In this document: in pieces, positions 17,357-26,808 of the stretch | How positions within the stretch are numbered: position 1 is the first letter of the stretch | How the letters are laid out: every line of letters starts with the position of its first letter | From: Flavobacteriales bacterium | GTDB lineage: Bacteria; Bacteroidota; Bacteroidia; Flavobacteriales_F; PHOS-HE28 | Assembly: GCA_016712535.1 (NCBI GenBank) | Contig: JADJQW010000003.1 | Span: 513,001 to 577,000, forward strand | DNA length: 64,000 bases | Direction: 5' to 3' | Position numbers and translations under genes: made by a program | Notes under the pieces: model-generated | What the model was told of the DNA's origin: nothing | The model's input: only the letters and a program-made list of their open reading frames with translations | Database searches by the model: none

Positions 17357-18613
17357 CTATGCCTTCGATCGATCGATGACGATCATCGGTTTCCGTTGCC
17401 GCGGGTCATGGATCAGCTTGTCGAGCTCCGAACGACTGATGGCTTCCACCGCTGGGCGCACCCGAAGCCGGCCGGCCAGCCGGTCACCGAGGTCTTGCAG
17501 CGCGGAGGCGGGGGCTGCGGCCAGCACGCGCAGCGCATCACCGCCGTGCTCATCGCGCTCGCGCACCACGGCGAATCCTTCGATTTCGGATTCGGCATTG
17601 AGCGCATCGATCACCTGTTGCGGCCAGAGGGTGGTGCCCTTCACCTTCATGCGATGCTCCTTTCGGCCAAGCACCGGCCCTAGCAGAACGGCTTGGTGGC
17701 CTGAGGCATCGGTGCCCATGCGCCATGCGCAGACATCGCCGGTGCGGAAGCGGAGCAGTGGCATGGCTTCCACGCCGAATGGCGTGGCCACTGCTTCACC
17801 GGCTTCGCCTTCAGGCACGGGCCTGCCTTCATCATCCACCACTTCGATGTGCATGAGGCCGGGAGGCACCACATGGCCGGCGCAGGGCTCGCGCTCGGTG
17901 CAGGCCGTGGCCATCTCGGTGCTGGCGTAAGTGCCGTGCAAGGACCATCCGGAAAGCCCCATGATGCGCTGCGCAAGCAGGTTGGGCGCGCTGAAGCCCG
18001 AGGCGATGGGCTCCCCGATGCAAATGGCGCGCGTGATGCCGGTCTGTTCTGCGCGCAGCCCGCGCTTCTCCCATTCGCGCAGCATGCGCAAGAGGAAAGA
18101 AGGCACACCGATGAGCGTGGTGGTCCCGCATTCGATCGCCGTCTCCCACTGGCCCTCCGCATTGCCGGGGCCACTGCGCACCGCGCCAGCGCCAATCGCC
18201 CGAAGCCCTAGCCAGTATGCCAGCCCGGCCATGAAGCGCTTATCGAGCGTGGTGGTGATCTGCACGGTGTCGGCTGCGGTGATGCCGGCCATGGAAAGCG
18301 ATAGGCGCTCATTGGCGCCCAAGCGATCCACATCGGCGGCGCTCAGGGCGAAGGGCACTGGCCTGCCCGTGGTCCCGCTGGTGAACACATGCTCGGCGAT
18401 CTCCGATCGCGGCACGCTGAGGAAGCGCCGATGATGCTCGCTCAATTCCTGTTTGGTGGTGAAAGGGAGGCGCGTGAAGTCGTCGGCGGTGCGCACGCTT
18501 CCGGCCGCGGCGAGCCGTTCGCGGTACCATGGCGAGCGCGCGCGCAGGTCCTCCGCATGCGCCAGGAGGCGTTCGAGGGATTGCGCGGCGAAGGAAGGGT
18601 GCAGGTCGCTCAT
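17357..18613 (-). CDS. AMP-forming aryl-CoA/ACP ligase (phenylacetate-CoA ligase-like)
   Basis: A 418-residue member of the adenylate-forming family. The P-loop-like FTSGTTGRPVPF, the YASTEMATA motif and the FRTGDVCAW motif are in order. In the pigment context it probably activates the hydroxycinnamic acid released by the ammonia-lyase and loads it on CoA or ACP as the starter unit. It overlaps the C45 hydrolase gene by four bases, so the two are co-translated. Sixty bases separate it from the halogenase-like gene. Confidence 0.82.
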   Translation of the reverse strand: MSDLHPSFAAQSLERLLAHAEDLRARSPWYRERLAAAGSVRTADDFTRLPFTTKQELSEHHRRFLSVPRSEIAEHVFTSGTTGRPVPFALSAADVDRLGANERLSLSMAGITAADTVQITTTLDKRFMAGLAYWLGLRAIGAGAVRSGPGNAEGQWETAIECGTTTLIGVPSFLLRMLREWEKRGLRAEQTGITRAICIGEPIASGFSAPNLLAQRIMGLSGWSLHGTYASTEMATACTEREPCAGHVVPPGLMHIEVVDDEGRPVPEGEAGEAVATPFGVEAMPLLRFRTGDVCAWRMGTDASGHQAVLLGPVLGRKEHRMKVKGTTLWPQQVIDALNAESEIEGFAVVRERDEHGGDALRVLAAAPASALQDLGDRLAGRLRVRPAVEAISRSELDKLIHDPRQRKPMIVIDRSKA

Positions 18614-20310
18614 GGCTCAGCGGCGGCCAAGGTGCAAGCGCGCAAGCGTTCCTCCAAGCGTTCGCGTTCTTTCTCCGATGCCACGGGCAGGCGCAGCGCA
18701 GCGCTGTACCGCTCCGCTGCCAGGGCGTTCTCCTCGCGGGCGCGATGCAGATCGCCCAGTGCCATGTGCGTGATGTAACTGTCGGGCGCTGCCGCTATGA
18801 AGCGATCCAATTCCTGGGGCGAGAGGCTGATGGGCGCTCCTGCAAGCGCGCTGCTTGCGATCCGCGTGCGCTGGTGCTGCCACCACTGGTGCTCGGAGAA
18901 TCGAGTGGTGAAAAGGAACGGGTCGGGACCGATGGTCCGAACGGTATCACGGGTGATGGTGAGCCCTTTTCCCGAAGCGCAACGCGCGAACACATCACGG
19001 AGGTCGTAGCAGGCGAAGGCGCCCAGTTGATAGGGCCATGCGCTCACGTAGAGGCGGCGGTCGGCGGGCTGCATGATCACCGCATGGTGCGCGATGAGCT
19101 GGTTGATCGCCGCCGGGTTGCCCATGCCCAGTTCAGCGCCGTCAAGCCCCTTGCGCTCGCGCAGGATCGCTGCTGCATTGCCGGGGTCGAGCCTGCCTGC
19201 AGAATCCACGAGCTGCTGCATGCGCCTGTAGCGCGCCATGCTGTCGCTCTCGCGGATGTTGGCTTGGTTGGGCGCACTGTCCTTGAATCGATCGCTCTGG
19301 TAGTGGTTGGCGCAAATGAGCAGGTCCGTGCCGGGATCGTGCACGTCCATGCCATCCGGTGCCTTCTCGATGATCACGGCGCGGCCGTCGCGCGCGCTGG
19401 CCACCAGGATGCTCTCACTCACGAACACTTCATGCTTCGCGGTGATGGCGATGGCCTCATCGATGGTGGCGGCATGCTGCACGATGGCCCGCGCAAGCAG
19501 AGCGATGGGCGTGCGTGCGCCATAGGGCAGTTCGCTGCGCGCCGCGTTGATGGTGACGGTGAGGCCCTCAAGGTTCATGGCCGAAGCGGCCCCCATGAAG
19601 CCGCCCCAGCTCACCAGTACGTGCGGGATCCCTTCATCGGGCCTGATGAAGAGGATGAGCTTCTCCCGGGCGAAGTCGTCGCCCATCCAGAAGTCGAAGT
19701 TGCGGCCGATGATCAGCTGGCCATCTGCCGATCGCTCTCCCTTCGCTGCGAATGAGGTGCAGCCCACCATGGCAAGGTCGGAGAGCGCATGGCCGATGTC
19801 GTGCGCCGCGTGGTAGTTGAGGGCGCGCATGTACTTCGGCCCCACGAAGTCGTACGCATCGGCGAAGGATCGGCTCACGCCGTAGATCTCGCGCAGGTAC
19901 TCATGCGGCACATGCTCGTCGAGGTCGCGGTTGTACCAGGCGGTGAAGTACTTCAGGTAGTCGAGCCGCACGGCTCCCGGCACCATCTCCCGCAAGCGTC
20001 CAACGAAGATCCGCTCCTGCCGTTCGATGAGCTCACCGGCCAGCGCGCCCAAAGCGAGGCCGCGCTCCAGGTCCCCGCCTTCGATATAGGCCTCGTACAG
20101 GCCAAGGCTATCGCGACCGAGCCAGTTGCGGCCCACGTGCCAGCGCCCATCGGGCCCAAGGCTTCGCGCAGGCACTTGATCCGCCTCGCCGTCGGCCAAA
20201 GGGGCCGATACATGCACTTCGATGACGAACCAGATGGCTCCGAGCGCCAGCAGCGCGACCACGACGAGCGCGATGTTGCGGAGGCGGCGGAGCACGCGGT
20301 GGGCGGGCAT
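18610..20310 (-). CDS. Membrane-anchored C45-family autoproteolytic hydrolase/acyltransferase
   Basis: A 566-residue protein. One N-terminal helix (about residues 13-30) anchors it with the rest outside the cytoplasm. The core resembles acyl-CoA:6-aminopenicillanate acyltransferase/C45 peptidases of the Ntn-hydrolase fold: Cys184 in MVGCTSFAA would become the N-terminal nucleophile after self-cleavage, followed by LIIGRNFDFW and WGGFMGAASAMN. A short TPR-like tail (about 500-560) ends the protein. Such genes accompany flexirubin-type loci, to my knowledge, with no proven role; forming or cleaving an ester or amide in the envelope would fit. It follows the small outer membrane gene by three bases. 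Confidence 0.75.
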   Translation of the reverse strand: MPAHRVLRRLRNIALVVVALLALGAIWFVIEVHVSAPLADGEADQVPARSLGPDGRWHVGRNWLGRDSLGLYEAYIEGGDLERGLALGALAGELIERQERIFVGRLREMVPGAVRLDYLKYFTAWYNRDLDEHVPHEYLREIYGVSRSFADAYDFVGPKYMRALNYHAAHDIGHALSDLAMVGCTSFAAKGERSADGQLIIGRNFDFWMGDDFAREKLILFIRPDEGIPHVLVSWGGFMGAASAMNLEGLTVTINAARSELPYGARTPIALLARAIVQHAATIDEAIAITAKHEVFVSESILVASARDGRAVIIEKAPDGMDVHDPGTDLLICANHYQSDRFKDSAPNQANIRESDSMARYRRMQQLVDSAGRLDPGNAAAILRERKGLDGAELGMGNPAAINQLIAHHAVIMQPADRRLYVSAWPYQLGAFACYDLRDVFARCASGKGLTITRDTVRTIGPDPFLFTTRFSEHQWWQHQRTRIASSALAGAPISLSPQELDRFIAAAPDSYITHMALGDLHRAREENALAAERYSAALRLPVASEKERERLEERLRACTLAAAEP

Positions 20311-20313
20311 GCT

Positions 20314-20865
20314 TCAGAATCCGATGCCGATTCCACCACCGAGGATGGGCCCGCGCCAAAGACGGTAACGGCTGTTGGGGTCCTGGAGCACTTCGTAGAG
20401 CAGTTGCACGTACAGCGAGCTGCCCCTGCTGATGCGCTGCATGTAGCCGCCACCAACGAGCAGGTGCGGCACCCAGGTGTTCACGAATCCGCGATCGGTG
20501 GGGCTCCACACCGGCACGCGCAGGTGCAGGAATTCAGCGTGCAGGAACACCGGCGGGATCACCCGGAAGCGGTTGAAGGCACGGTAACCGAGGCCCGTTT
20601 CACGGAACTGGTAGCCCGGCGTATTGTCCCGGAAATGCCAGTAGCTGCCGCCCAATCCGATGGAGTAGCGGCCTTTCTGGTCAACCTTGTAGCCGACCAC
20701 GGGGTCGATCTGCACCGCCGTGATGGTCCCGAAGCCGACATTCAACCCACCGCCGAACCAGATGCGGTCGCGCCAGCTTTGCGGTGGATCGTCCCAATCA
20801 CCGAAGTCCTGAGCTGCGGCATTCACGGCGGCCAGGAGCAGCATCGCGAGAATCGGGCTTCGCAT
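20314..20865 (-). CDS. Small predicted outer-membrane beta-barrel protein
   Basis: A 183-residue protein with a signal peptide (MRSPILAMLLLAAVNAAAQ) and a mature part of alternating hydrophobic/polar strands with many Gly and aromatic residues, ending in GGGIGIGF as barrels often do. I do not recognise the family. It heads the short operon with the C45 hydrolase and ligase, so it may help hold or deliver pigment at the outer membrane. Confidence 0.65.
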   Translation of the reverse strand: MRSPILAMLLLAAVNAAAQDFGDWDDPPQSWRDRIWFGGGLNVGFGTITAVQIDPVVGYKVDQKGRYSIGLGGSYWHFRDNTPGYQFRETGLGYRAFNRFRVIPPVFLHAEFLHLRVPVWSPTDRGFVNTWVPHLLVGGGYMQRISRGSSLYVQLLYEVLQDPNSRYRLWRGPILGGGIGIGF

Positions 20866-20869
20866 GGGA

Positions 20870-20877
20870 CGAAGTTA
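20870..20877 (-). promoter_or_regulatory. -7-like promoter element
   Basis: TAACTTCG on the minus strand lies four bases before the ATG at 20865, one mismatch from TAnnTTTG. It would give a leaderless or nearly leaderless transcript for the outer-membrane/C45/ligase operon. It overlaps the stop codon of the MATE gene, so read-through from that gene is also possible. Confidence 0.35.
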
Positions 20878-22191
20878 GGCGGGTCGGTGGTGCTTCTCGA
20901 AGTGCAGTGCGAGCAGCAGGCCGCGCACGGCCATCCACAGGAGGAAGGCGGTCCACACCGCGAAGAGCTTGGCGTTGAGCAGGTGCATGCCCCAGGCCAC
21001 CGGGATGAAGACGCCGAACGCTGAGATCATCAGCACGTTGCGCAGGATCTTGCCGTTGCCGAGGCCCTTGTACACGCCATCGAAGGCGAAGGCCACTGCA
21101 TTGATCGGCTGCGTGATCACCACCATCCAGAACACGGCGTAGAGCAGGTCGAGCACGCGCACATCCTGCGTGAACAGTTGGCCGATGCTCCGGTAGCCGA
21201 CGAGGTAGACCAGCGCCAGCACCGCTCCGATCAGCACGCTCATGCGCACCACCTGCCAGCTCACGCGATGCAGCTCACGATGGTTCCTCTCGCCATTGAG
21301 CCTGCCGACCAGCACGCTGCCGGCCGCCGCATAGCCGTCGATGAAGAAGGCGCTGAAGAGCCAGATCTGCATGGCGATGCTGTGCGCGCCGATGTATGCC
21401 TCGCCGTAGCCCGTTGCATAGCGGTTGCCGAGGTAATAGCAGGTGTTGAGCGCGATCGTCCGTGCGAAGAGATTCGTGCTGAGCAGCCAGAGGCCCTTCA
21501 GCTCCGGATGATGCCAGCTCTTGGGAATGATGCTGAACGGCGTGCGGGTCTGCATGATCCACACGGCGATGCCGAACATCACGACCTGCGCGAACAGGCT
21601 GGCCCATGCGCTGCCAGCGATCCCCATCCCTGCAATCGGTCCCCATCCGAATATCAGCAGCGGATTCAGCGCGCCGTTCACCGCCGCGCCGATGATGCTG
21701 ATCCACATGCCCCAGCTCAGGTTCTGGATCCCGCGGAATGCGCCTGTGAGGGCGAAGGTGGCCAGCACGATCGGATGGCCATAGCTGCGGATGCGGTAGT
21801 ACTCGACCGCCTTCTCAAGGATCTCGCCCTCGGCGTTGTAGAGCCGGAAGATGGGCTCCGCGAAGGCCGTGGTGATGGCGAAGAAGAGGAAGCCCAGCGC
21901 GAAGTTCATCCAGATCGCGATGGGCACCAGTCCCGTGATGGCGTCCAAGCGGCCCTCGCCGAAGTAGCGCGCCACCACGGCGAGCACGGCGCTGCGCGTC
22001 TGCGCCAGCACCCACACCACCAGCAGGAAGAAGCTGCTCGCGATGCCCACCGCAGCCAGGTCGGCCGTCCCCAATCGCCCCACGAAGGCCGTATCGACCA
22101 AGGAGATCACCGGCTCCGCGATGCCGCTGATGATCGCCGGGACCGCCAGCCGATCGATGTCCTTCCGTGAAATGGGGGCGCGCGCGCTCAA
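20875..22191 (-). CDS. MATE family efflux transporter
   Basis: About 438 residues with twelve predicted helices and the MATE N-terminal signature VPAIISGIAEPVISLVDTA. It would export organic cations or drugs with Na+ or H+. The open frame reaches 22281, but homology begins only at ISRKDIDRLAVP, and a TTG at 22191 (LSARAPIS) gives a normal N-terminus and avoids overlap with the rightward gene promoter; no ATG suits. The start is therefore uncertain. Its place beside the pigment locus may be chance, or it may export a pathway product. Confidence 0.85.
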   Translation of the reverse strand: MSARAPISRKDIDRLAVPAIISGIAEPVISLVDTAFVGRLGTADLAAVGIASSFFLLVVWVLAQTRSAVLAVVARYFGEGRLDAITGLVPIAIWMNFALGFLFFAITTAFAEPIFRLYNAEGEILEKAVEYYRIRSYGHPIVLATFALTGAFRGIQNLSWGMWISIIGAAVNGALNPLLIFGWGPIAGMGIAGSAWASLFAQVVMFGIAVWIMQTRTPFSIIPKSWHHPELKGLWLLSTNLFARTIALNTCYYLGNRYATGYGEAYIGAHSIAMQIWLFSAFFIDGYAAAGSVLVGRLNGERNHRELHRVSWQVVRMSVLIGAVLALVYLVGYRSIGQLFTQDVRVLDLLYAVFWMVVITQPINAVAFAFDGVYKGLGNGKILRNVLMISAFGVFIPVAWGMHLLNAKLFAVWTAFLLWMAVRGLLLALHFEKHHRPA

Positions 22192-22282
22192 GGCGGCGCA
22201 AAGATGATCCCGCCCCGCCTGCTGTTCGGCGATGGTGCTGATGGCCTTGTCTTTGCCCCTCGATGGGCCTGCACCCCTCAAC

Positions 22283-22290
22283 TACTTTCG
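22283..22290 (+). promoter_or_regulatory. -7-like promoter element
   Basis: TACTTTCG ends five bases before the GTG at 22295 proposed as start of the repeat protein. No TTG sits at the proper -33 distance. It supports the downstream GTG over the more upstream in-frame ATG at 22232. Confidence 0.4.
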
Positions 22291-22294
22291 CGCC

Positions 22295-23290
22295 GTGCGA
22301 ACCCGTGCCTTCCTCATTCTTGCGTGCGTCCTGGCGGTGCTCTCCTCGGCCGCCCAGCCAACCCCCAACACCACCGATTCCAAAGGCCGCAAACAGGGCG
22401 CATGGAGCAAAGCCTGGCCCAATGGTCAGTTGCGCTACAAGGGCCGGTTCATCGACGATAAGCCTACGGGCGAGTTCAAGCACTATGATGAGAAGGGGCG
22501 CCTGACCACCACGCAGCACCACGCCGGCGATGCGCGCACGAGCCGTGCAGAGCACTACCATATCAACGGTGCGGTGATGGCCCGCGGCAAGTACATCGGG
22601 CAGCAGAAGGACAGCACTTGGAACTACTACGCCGAGGATGGCGGCTTGCGCAAGGTGGAGCGCTACGTGGACAGCAAGCTCCATGGCGAGCAACTCACCT
22701 ATTACCCCGATGGGCAGGTGGCCGAGCGCGAGGAGCGCGTGAACGGTGAGCTGCACGGTCCGAGCAAGAGCTGGTTCGCCAATGGCAAGCTGAAGAGCGA
22801 AGCCACCTACGTGAACAGGGAAGCCGAAGGACGCATGACCTTCTACCATCCGAATGGCAAGAAAGAGATCGAGGGCGATGTCGTGAACGGCGTCCGCGAT
22901 GGGACCTGGTACTACTTCAATGCTGATGGATCGTTGCAGTTGCAAGCGCTCTATGCCAAAGGCGAGTTGGTGAAGGAGCGCAAGGAGAACGGCACCTTCA
23001 CCGAGCACTTCGACGATGAACGCCCCAAGAGCGAGCACACCTACAAGAAGGGCAAGCGCGAGGGCAGATTCACCGAGTGGCACGACAACGGGAAGTGGGT
23101 GGTGAAGGCCGCCAAGCCCGATGAATCGATGGGGCTGCCGTCCGACCTTGAGCGCGTGCTCGAAGGACAGACCAAGAAGCGAGAGGGCACCTACGTGAAT
23201 GACCTGCTCGAGGGCGAGGTGACCGAGTATGACGAGAAAGGCAAGCCGGTGCGGAAGGTGATGTACAAGGCAGGAGTGGAGCAGAAGTAA
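22295..23290 (+). CDS. Secreted MORN/YwqK-type repeat protein
   Basis: A 331-residue protein from GTG 22295. The N-terminus VRTRAFLILACVLAVLSSAAQ is a signal peptide. The body is at least ten repeats of about 20-25 residues of the type G..Y..GK.....Y..DG...., for example GAWSKAWPNGQLRYKG and GTWYYFNADGSLQLQ. This is the MORN-like repeat often annotated as 'YwqK antitoxin', a misleading name; no toxin gene is next to it. Function is unknown, probably an envelope binding or scaffold role. The 97 bases after it hold no gene, only purine-rich degenerate GAAAGC-type repeats. Confidence 0.75.
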   Translation: MRTRAFLILACVLAVLSSAAQPTPNTTDSKGRKQGAWSKAWPNGQLRYKGRFIDDKPTGEFKHYDEKGRLTTTQHHAGDARTSRAEHYHINGAVMARGKYIGQQKDSTWNYYAEDGGLRKVERYVDSKLHGEQLTYYPDGQVAEREERVNGELHGPSKSWFANGKLKSEATYVNREAEGRMTFYHPNGKKEIEGDVVNGVRDGTWYYFNADGSLQLQALYAKGELVKERKENGTFTEHFDDERPKSEHTYKKGKREGRFTEWHDNGKWVVKAAKPDESMGLPSDLERVLEGQTKKREGTYVNDLLEGEVTEYDEKGKPVRKVMYKAGVEQK

Positions 23291-23387
23291 GCTTGAGAAG
23301 TGAAGGCCGAAAGCGGCGGCTTCGCTCCGCTCAGGTGACGGAGGAGGCATGAAGAGCGAAAGCTGAAAGAGGCATCTAGGAACGAGC

Positions 23388-24482
23388 ATGAGCAAGCACG
23401 GACGTATACTGGTGGCCATGAGCGGCGGAGTGGACAGCTCCGTGGCAGCGCTGATGCTGCATGATGAGGGCTACGAGGTGATCGGCGTCACCATGAAGAC
23501 CTGGGACTACGCCGATGCCAGCGGCGGCAAGCGGATCACGGGCTGCTGCGACCTCGATAGCATCAACGATGCGCGCAACATGGCGGTGAGCCGCGGCTTC
23601 CACCACATGATCATCGACATCCGCGAGGAGTTCGGCGAAGCCATCATCGGCAACTTCACGCGAGAGTACATGGCCGGCCGCACGCCGAATCCCTGCGTGC
23701 TCTGCAACACCTTCATCAAATGGGAGGCCCTGCTCAAGCGCGCCGACATGATGGAGTGCGAGCTGATCGCCACCGGGCACTACGCGCGATCGCTCCAGCA
23801 CGCCGATGGCCGTTGGGCCGTGCGAAAAGGCCTCGATGAGACCAAGGACCAGAGCTACGTGCTATGGGGGCTGGAGCAGAAGAACCTCGCCCGCACGCGC
23901 TTCCCCATCGGCCACTTCCGCAAGAGCGCCATCCGCCAGATGGCCATGGACAGCGGATTCCCCGAGTTGGCGCAGAAGAGCGAGAGCTACGAGATCTGCT
24001 TCATCCCCGACAACGATTACCGGGGCTTCCTCAAGCGCAAGGAGCCCGAGGCCACCGCCAAACTGGCCCAGGGGAAGCTCGTGAGCACCAGTGGTGAAGC
24101 TCTCGGCGAGCACGATGGCTATCCTTTCTTCACCATCGGCCAGCGCAAGGGCTTGGGCATCGCCACCGGCGAACCGATGTACGTTACCGATATCCGGCCA
24201 GAGTCCAATACCGTGGTGCTGGGACGCAAGAGCGACCTGGACCGGACCAGCATGTGGGTGCGCAAGCCGAACTTCCAGCGGGCGGAGGCGTTGGTAGGGG
24301 AGATGGAGGCCACCGTGAAGATCAGGTACAAGGACAAGGGCACCCCCGCAACGCTGAAGATGGATGGCGATCGGGTCCATGTCGAATTCCATGCACCTGT
24401 TGCAGGCATCGCACCCGGGCAGAGCGCCGTCTTCTACATTGGCGATGATGTGCTCGGCGGCGGGTTCATCGATAGGCCATAG
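23388..24482 (+). CDS. mnmA: tRNA-specific 2-thiouridylase MnmA
   Basis: A 364-residue enzyme that thiolates U34 of Lys, Glu and Gln tRNAs using ATP and a persulfide. It has the PP-loop AMSGGVDSSVAA near residue 10, the catalytic Cys in TPNPCVLCN and the second Cys in ESYEICFIPD, then the beta-barrel C-terminal domain. Length is normal. It is the first gene of a tight rightward run; the lipoprotein gene starts three bases after its stop. Confidence 0.95.
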   Translation: MSKHGRILVAMSGGVDSSVAALMLHDEGYEVIGVTMKTWDYADASGGKRITGCCDLDSINDARNMAVSRGFHHMIIDIREEFGEAIIGNFTREYMAGRTPNPCVLCNTFIKWEALLKRADMMECELIATGHYARSLQHADGRWAVRKGLDETKDQSYVLWGLEQKNLARTRFPIGHFRKSAIRQMAMDSGFPELAQKSESYEICFIPDNDYRGFLKRKEPEATAKLAQGKLVSTSGEALGEHDGYPFFTIGQRKGLGIATGEPMYVTDIRPESNTVVLGRKSDLDRTSMWVRKPNFQRAEALVGEMEATVKIRYKDKGTPATLKMDGDRVHVEFHAPVAGIAPGQSAVFYIGDDVLGGGFIDRP

Positions 24483-24485
24483 ACC

Positions 24486-25157
24486 ATGAGACCGACCCGG
24501 CTCCTACTCACGATCGTCCTTGGTGCTGGCCTTCTCGCATCCTGCAGGAAGGAGGAGGCCCAAGCGCCTGACCTGGGTCAGGGCTACTTCCCTCGCAAGG
24601 TGGGTGCGTGGATCGAGTACCAGGTGGACAGCGCCTGGCGCGATGATCCGGTTCCGAACATCGGCTCGGTGAGCTACCGGTTGAAGGAGAAGGTGGTGGA
24701 GGAGTACACCGACCCGGCCGGTCGAACGGCTTGGCGCATCCATCGCATGGTGCTCGATGCCGACAGCAATTGGGTGGTGCGCGATGTGTGGACCAGCACC
24801 ATGGACAACATCGCGGCCGAAGTGACTGAAGAGAACCTCCGCAGGCAGAAGCTCAGCTTTCCCGTGCGAGATGGCCGGCGTTGGGATGTGAACGTGTACA
24901 ATGTGGAAGGCGAGCTGGAAGTGGCCTTCAGGGAGGTTGGGCAAGCGTGGTCAGGTGGCGGACTCAGCCACGCCAATACGGTGCTCGTGAAGAACACCGT
25001 GCCCGCGAACCTGATCGGCACCAATAACTACGAGGAGCGCTGGGCCAAGGACCTCGGCATGGTGAGCGCCTATCGTGAGTTCAAGAACCAACAAGCCGCG
25101 GGCTGTCTCGAATGCTGGCGTCTGGACATGGTCGCCGTGGCTCATGGAATTGAATAG
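24486..25157 (+). CDS. Exported lipoprotein of unknown function
   Basis: A 223-residue protein with a lipobox in GAGLLASCRKEE, so Cys20 should be lipidated. The mature part is beta-rich with WIEYQVDSAW and WRIHRMVLDADSNW segments. I do not recognise a family beyond Bacteroidota lipoproteins. It lies three bases after mnmA and one base before the subtilase gene, so it is probably co-transcribed. Confidence 0.75.
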   Translation: MRPTRLLLTIVLGAGLLASCRKEEAQAPDLGQGYFPRKVGAWIEYQVDSAWRDDPVPNIGSVSYRLKEKVVEEYTDPAGRTAWRIHRMVLDADSNWVVRDVWTSTMDNIAAEVTEENLRRQKLSFPVRDGRRWDVNVYNVEGELEVAFREVGQAWSGGGLSHANTVLVKNTVPANLIGTNNYEERWAKDLGMVSAYREFKNQQAAGCLECWRLDMVAVAHGIE

Positions 25158-25158
25158 C

Positions 25159-26808
25159 ATGAGGAACCTGATCGCCTTTCTGCTTTCGTCGTTCGTGATC
25201 AGCATCTCGGCGCAGACCGGCCCCGATACCTATTGGGTGCAGTTCACCGACAAGGATGCGACTCCGTTCACCGTTGGTGAGCCGCAGGAATTCCTATCCG
25301 CGAGATCCATCATGCGCAGGCAGGACCAGGGCATCGCCATCGGCCCGAGTGATCTGCCCGTGGCCCCGGCATACATCAGCGCCGTGCTCGCCACCGGCGA
25401 AGTTCAGCTGATCAATCGCAGCAAGTGGTTCAACGCCGTCACGATCCGAACGTCGGATATCGATGCGCTCGATGCCATCGGACAGCTGCCCTTCGTGAGC
25501 AGTATCCGGACCACCCGTCGCCTCTTCCTTCCCCCGCAACCTCTGGAGAAATTCACCCTGGAGGCGCCGCCGCCCATGGTTTCGCGCGGCGGACAGCCCG
25601 AGGATTACGGCTGGTCGTGGACGCAGATCAGCATGCTCAACGGCCACGAGCTTCATGCTCTCGATGCCAAGGGCCAGGGCATGCTCATCGGCGTGCTCGA
25701 TTCCGGCTTCGAGGACACCGATTCGCTGGCCGCCTTCGCCGACCTGCGCGCGCGCGAGGGCATCGTCCTCACCCGCGACATGGTGAATCATGACGGCGAT
25801 GTGTACGACGATCATTGGCACGGCCGCAGCGTGCTCTCGTGCATGACCGGCGTCCTCCCCGGCTACCTGCAAGGCACAGCGCCGCTCGCCGATTACGCTT
25901 TGGTGCGCACTGAGGAGGTCGCATTCGAGATGCCCGTTGAAGAGGATAATTGGATCGCTGGCGCGGAACTCCTCGACAGCCTTGGATGCGATGTGCTCAA
26001 CACCTCACTCGGCTACACCACATACGACGATTCGCTGCTGAGCCACACCTACCCGGAACTCGATGGCGCCACCACGCGCATCAGCATCGCAGCAGGGATG
26101 GCCGCGCAGAAGGGCATGATCCCGGTGCAGAGCGCGGGCAACAACGGCTGGAGCGCCTGGCACCATATCAGCGCGCCGGCCGATGCCTTCGACATCCTCG
26201 CGGTGGGCGCGGTGGGCGAGAACGAGTTGCATGCGGGGTTCAGCGCATTCGGCCCCAGTGCCGATGGCCGCGTGAAGCCCGATGTGATGGCCATGGGCGC
26301 CGGGGCCATCGGGCTCCGGCTGGAGGGCGATAGCGTGGCCGCGATCAATGGCACTTCCTTCAGCTCGCCGATCCTCGCCGGACTCGTGGCCTGCCTCTGG
26401 CAATTGCATCCGCAGCGCACCGCGCACGATGTCATGGACGCCGTGAGGCGCAGCGCCCACCTGTACCTCACGCCCAACGACAGCATGGGCTACGGCATCC
26501 CGGACTTCATGCAGGCGCATGCATGGCTCACGCTCACCACAACTGTGTCGGAGAGCGAATTCGCATCAGGGTCGTTGGCCTATCCCGTCCCCTTCGAGGA
26601 CCAGCTCGCACTCGTTGTACCGGGCATGGCCGATGGCATCGCGACGCTGCGCATCCTCGATGCTTCCGGCCGGTCGTCCGTTCAGCGGGGCGCGATGGTG
26701 GTCAACGGAACCCTGCATGTTGGATCATTGGAGGCACTGCCGCCCGGCCTTTGGTTCTTCCAGGTCAGCGTGAACGGTGCTACGCGGACGGTCCGCGCTG
26801 TGAAGTGA
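25159..26808 (+). CDS. Subtilisin-family (S8) serine protease with T9SS C-terminal sorting domain
   Basis: A 549-residue secreted protease from ATG 25159 (two bases after the lipoprotein stop). A signal peptide of about 18 residues (ending ISA-QT) is followed by a pro-region and the S8 domain with triad Asp181 (GVLDSGFED), His221 (DHWHGRSV) and Ser400 (NGTSFSSPILAG), plus Asn328 in SAGNNG for the oxyanion hole. The last 75 residues (YPVPFEDQL to RTVRAVK) are a type A T9SS sorting domain, so it should be exported across the outer membrane. Its stop overlaps the next start (TGATG). Confidence 0.92.
   Translation: MRNLIAFLLSSFVISISAQTGPDTYWVQFTDKDATPFTVGEPQEFLSARSIMRRQDQGIAIGPSDLPVAPAYISAVLATGEVQLINRSKWFNAVTIRTSDIDALDAIGQLPFVSSIRTTRRLFLPPQPLEKFTLEAPPPMVSRGGQPEDYGWSWTQISMLNGHELHALDAKGQGMLIGVLDSGFEDTDSLAAFADLRAREGIVLTRDMVNHDGDVYDDHWHGRSVLSCMTGVLPGYLQGTAPLADYALVRTEEVAFEMPVEEDNWIAGAELLDSLGCDVLNTSLGYTTYDDSLLSHTYPELDGATTRISIAAGMAAQKGMIPVQSAGNNGWSAWHHISAPADAFDILAVGAVGENELHAGFSAFGPSADGRVKPDVMAMGAGAIGLRLEGDSVAAINGTSFSSPILAGLVACLWQLHPQRTAHDVMDAVRRSAHLYLTPNDSMGYGIPDFMQAHAWLTLTTTVSESEFASGSLAYPVPFEDQLALVVPGMADGIATLRILDASGRSSVQRGAMVVNGTLHVGSLEALPPGLWFFQVSVNGATRTVRAVK

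Noticed and set aside
22295..23290. Toxin-antitoxin system suggested by YwqK-type repeats
   Set aside because: The repeat protein has a signal peptide and no toxin-like neighbour; the antitoxin label for such repeats is an annotation habit.
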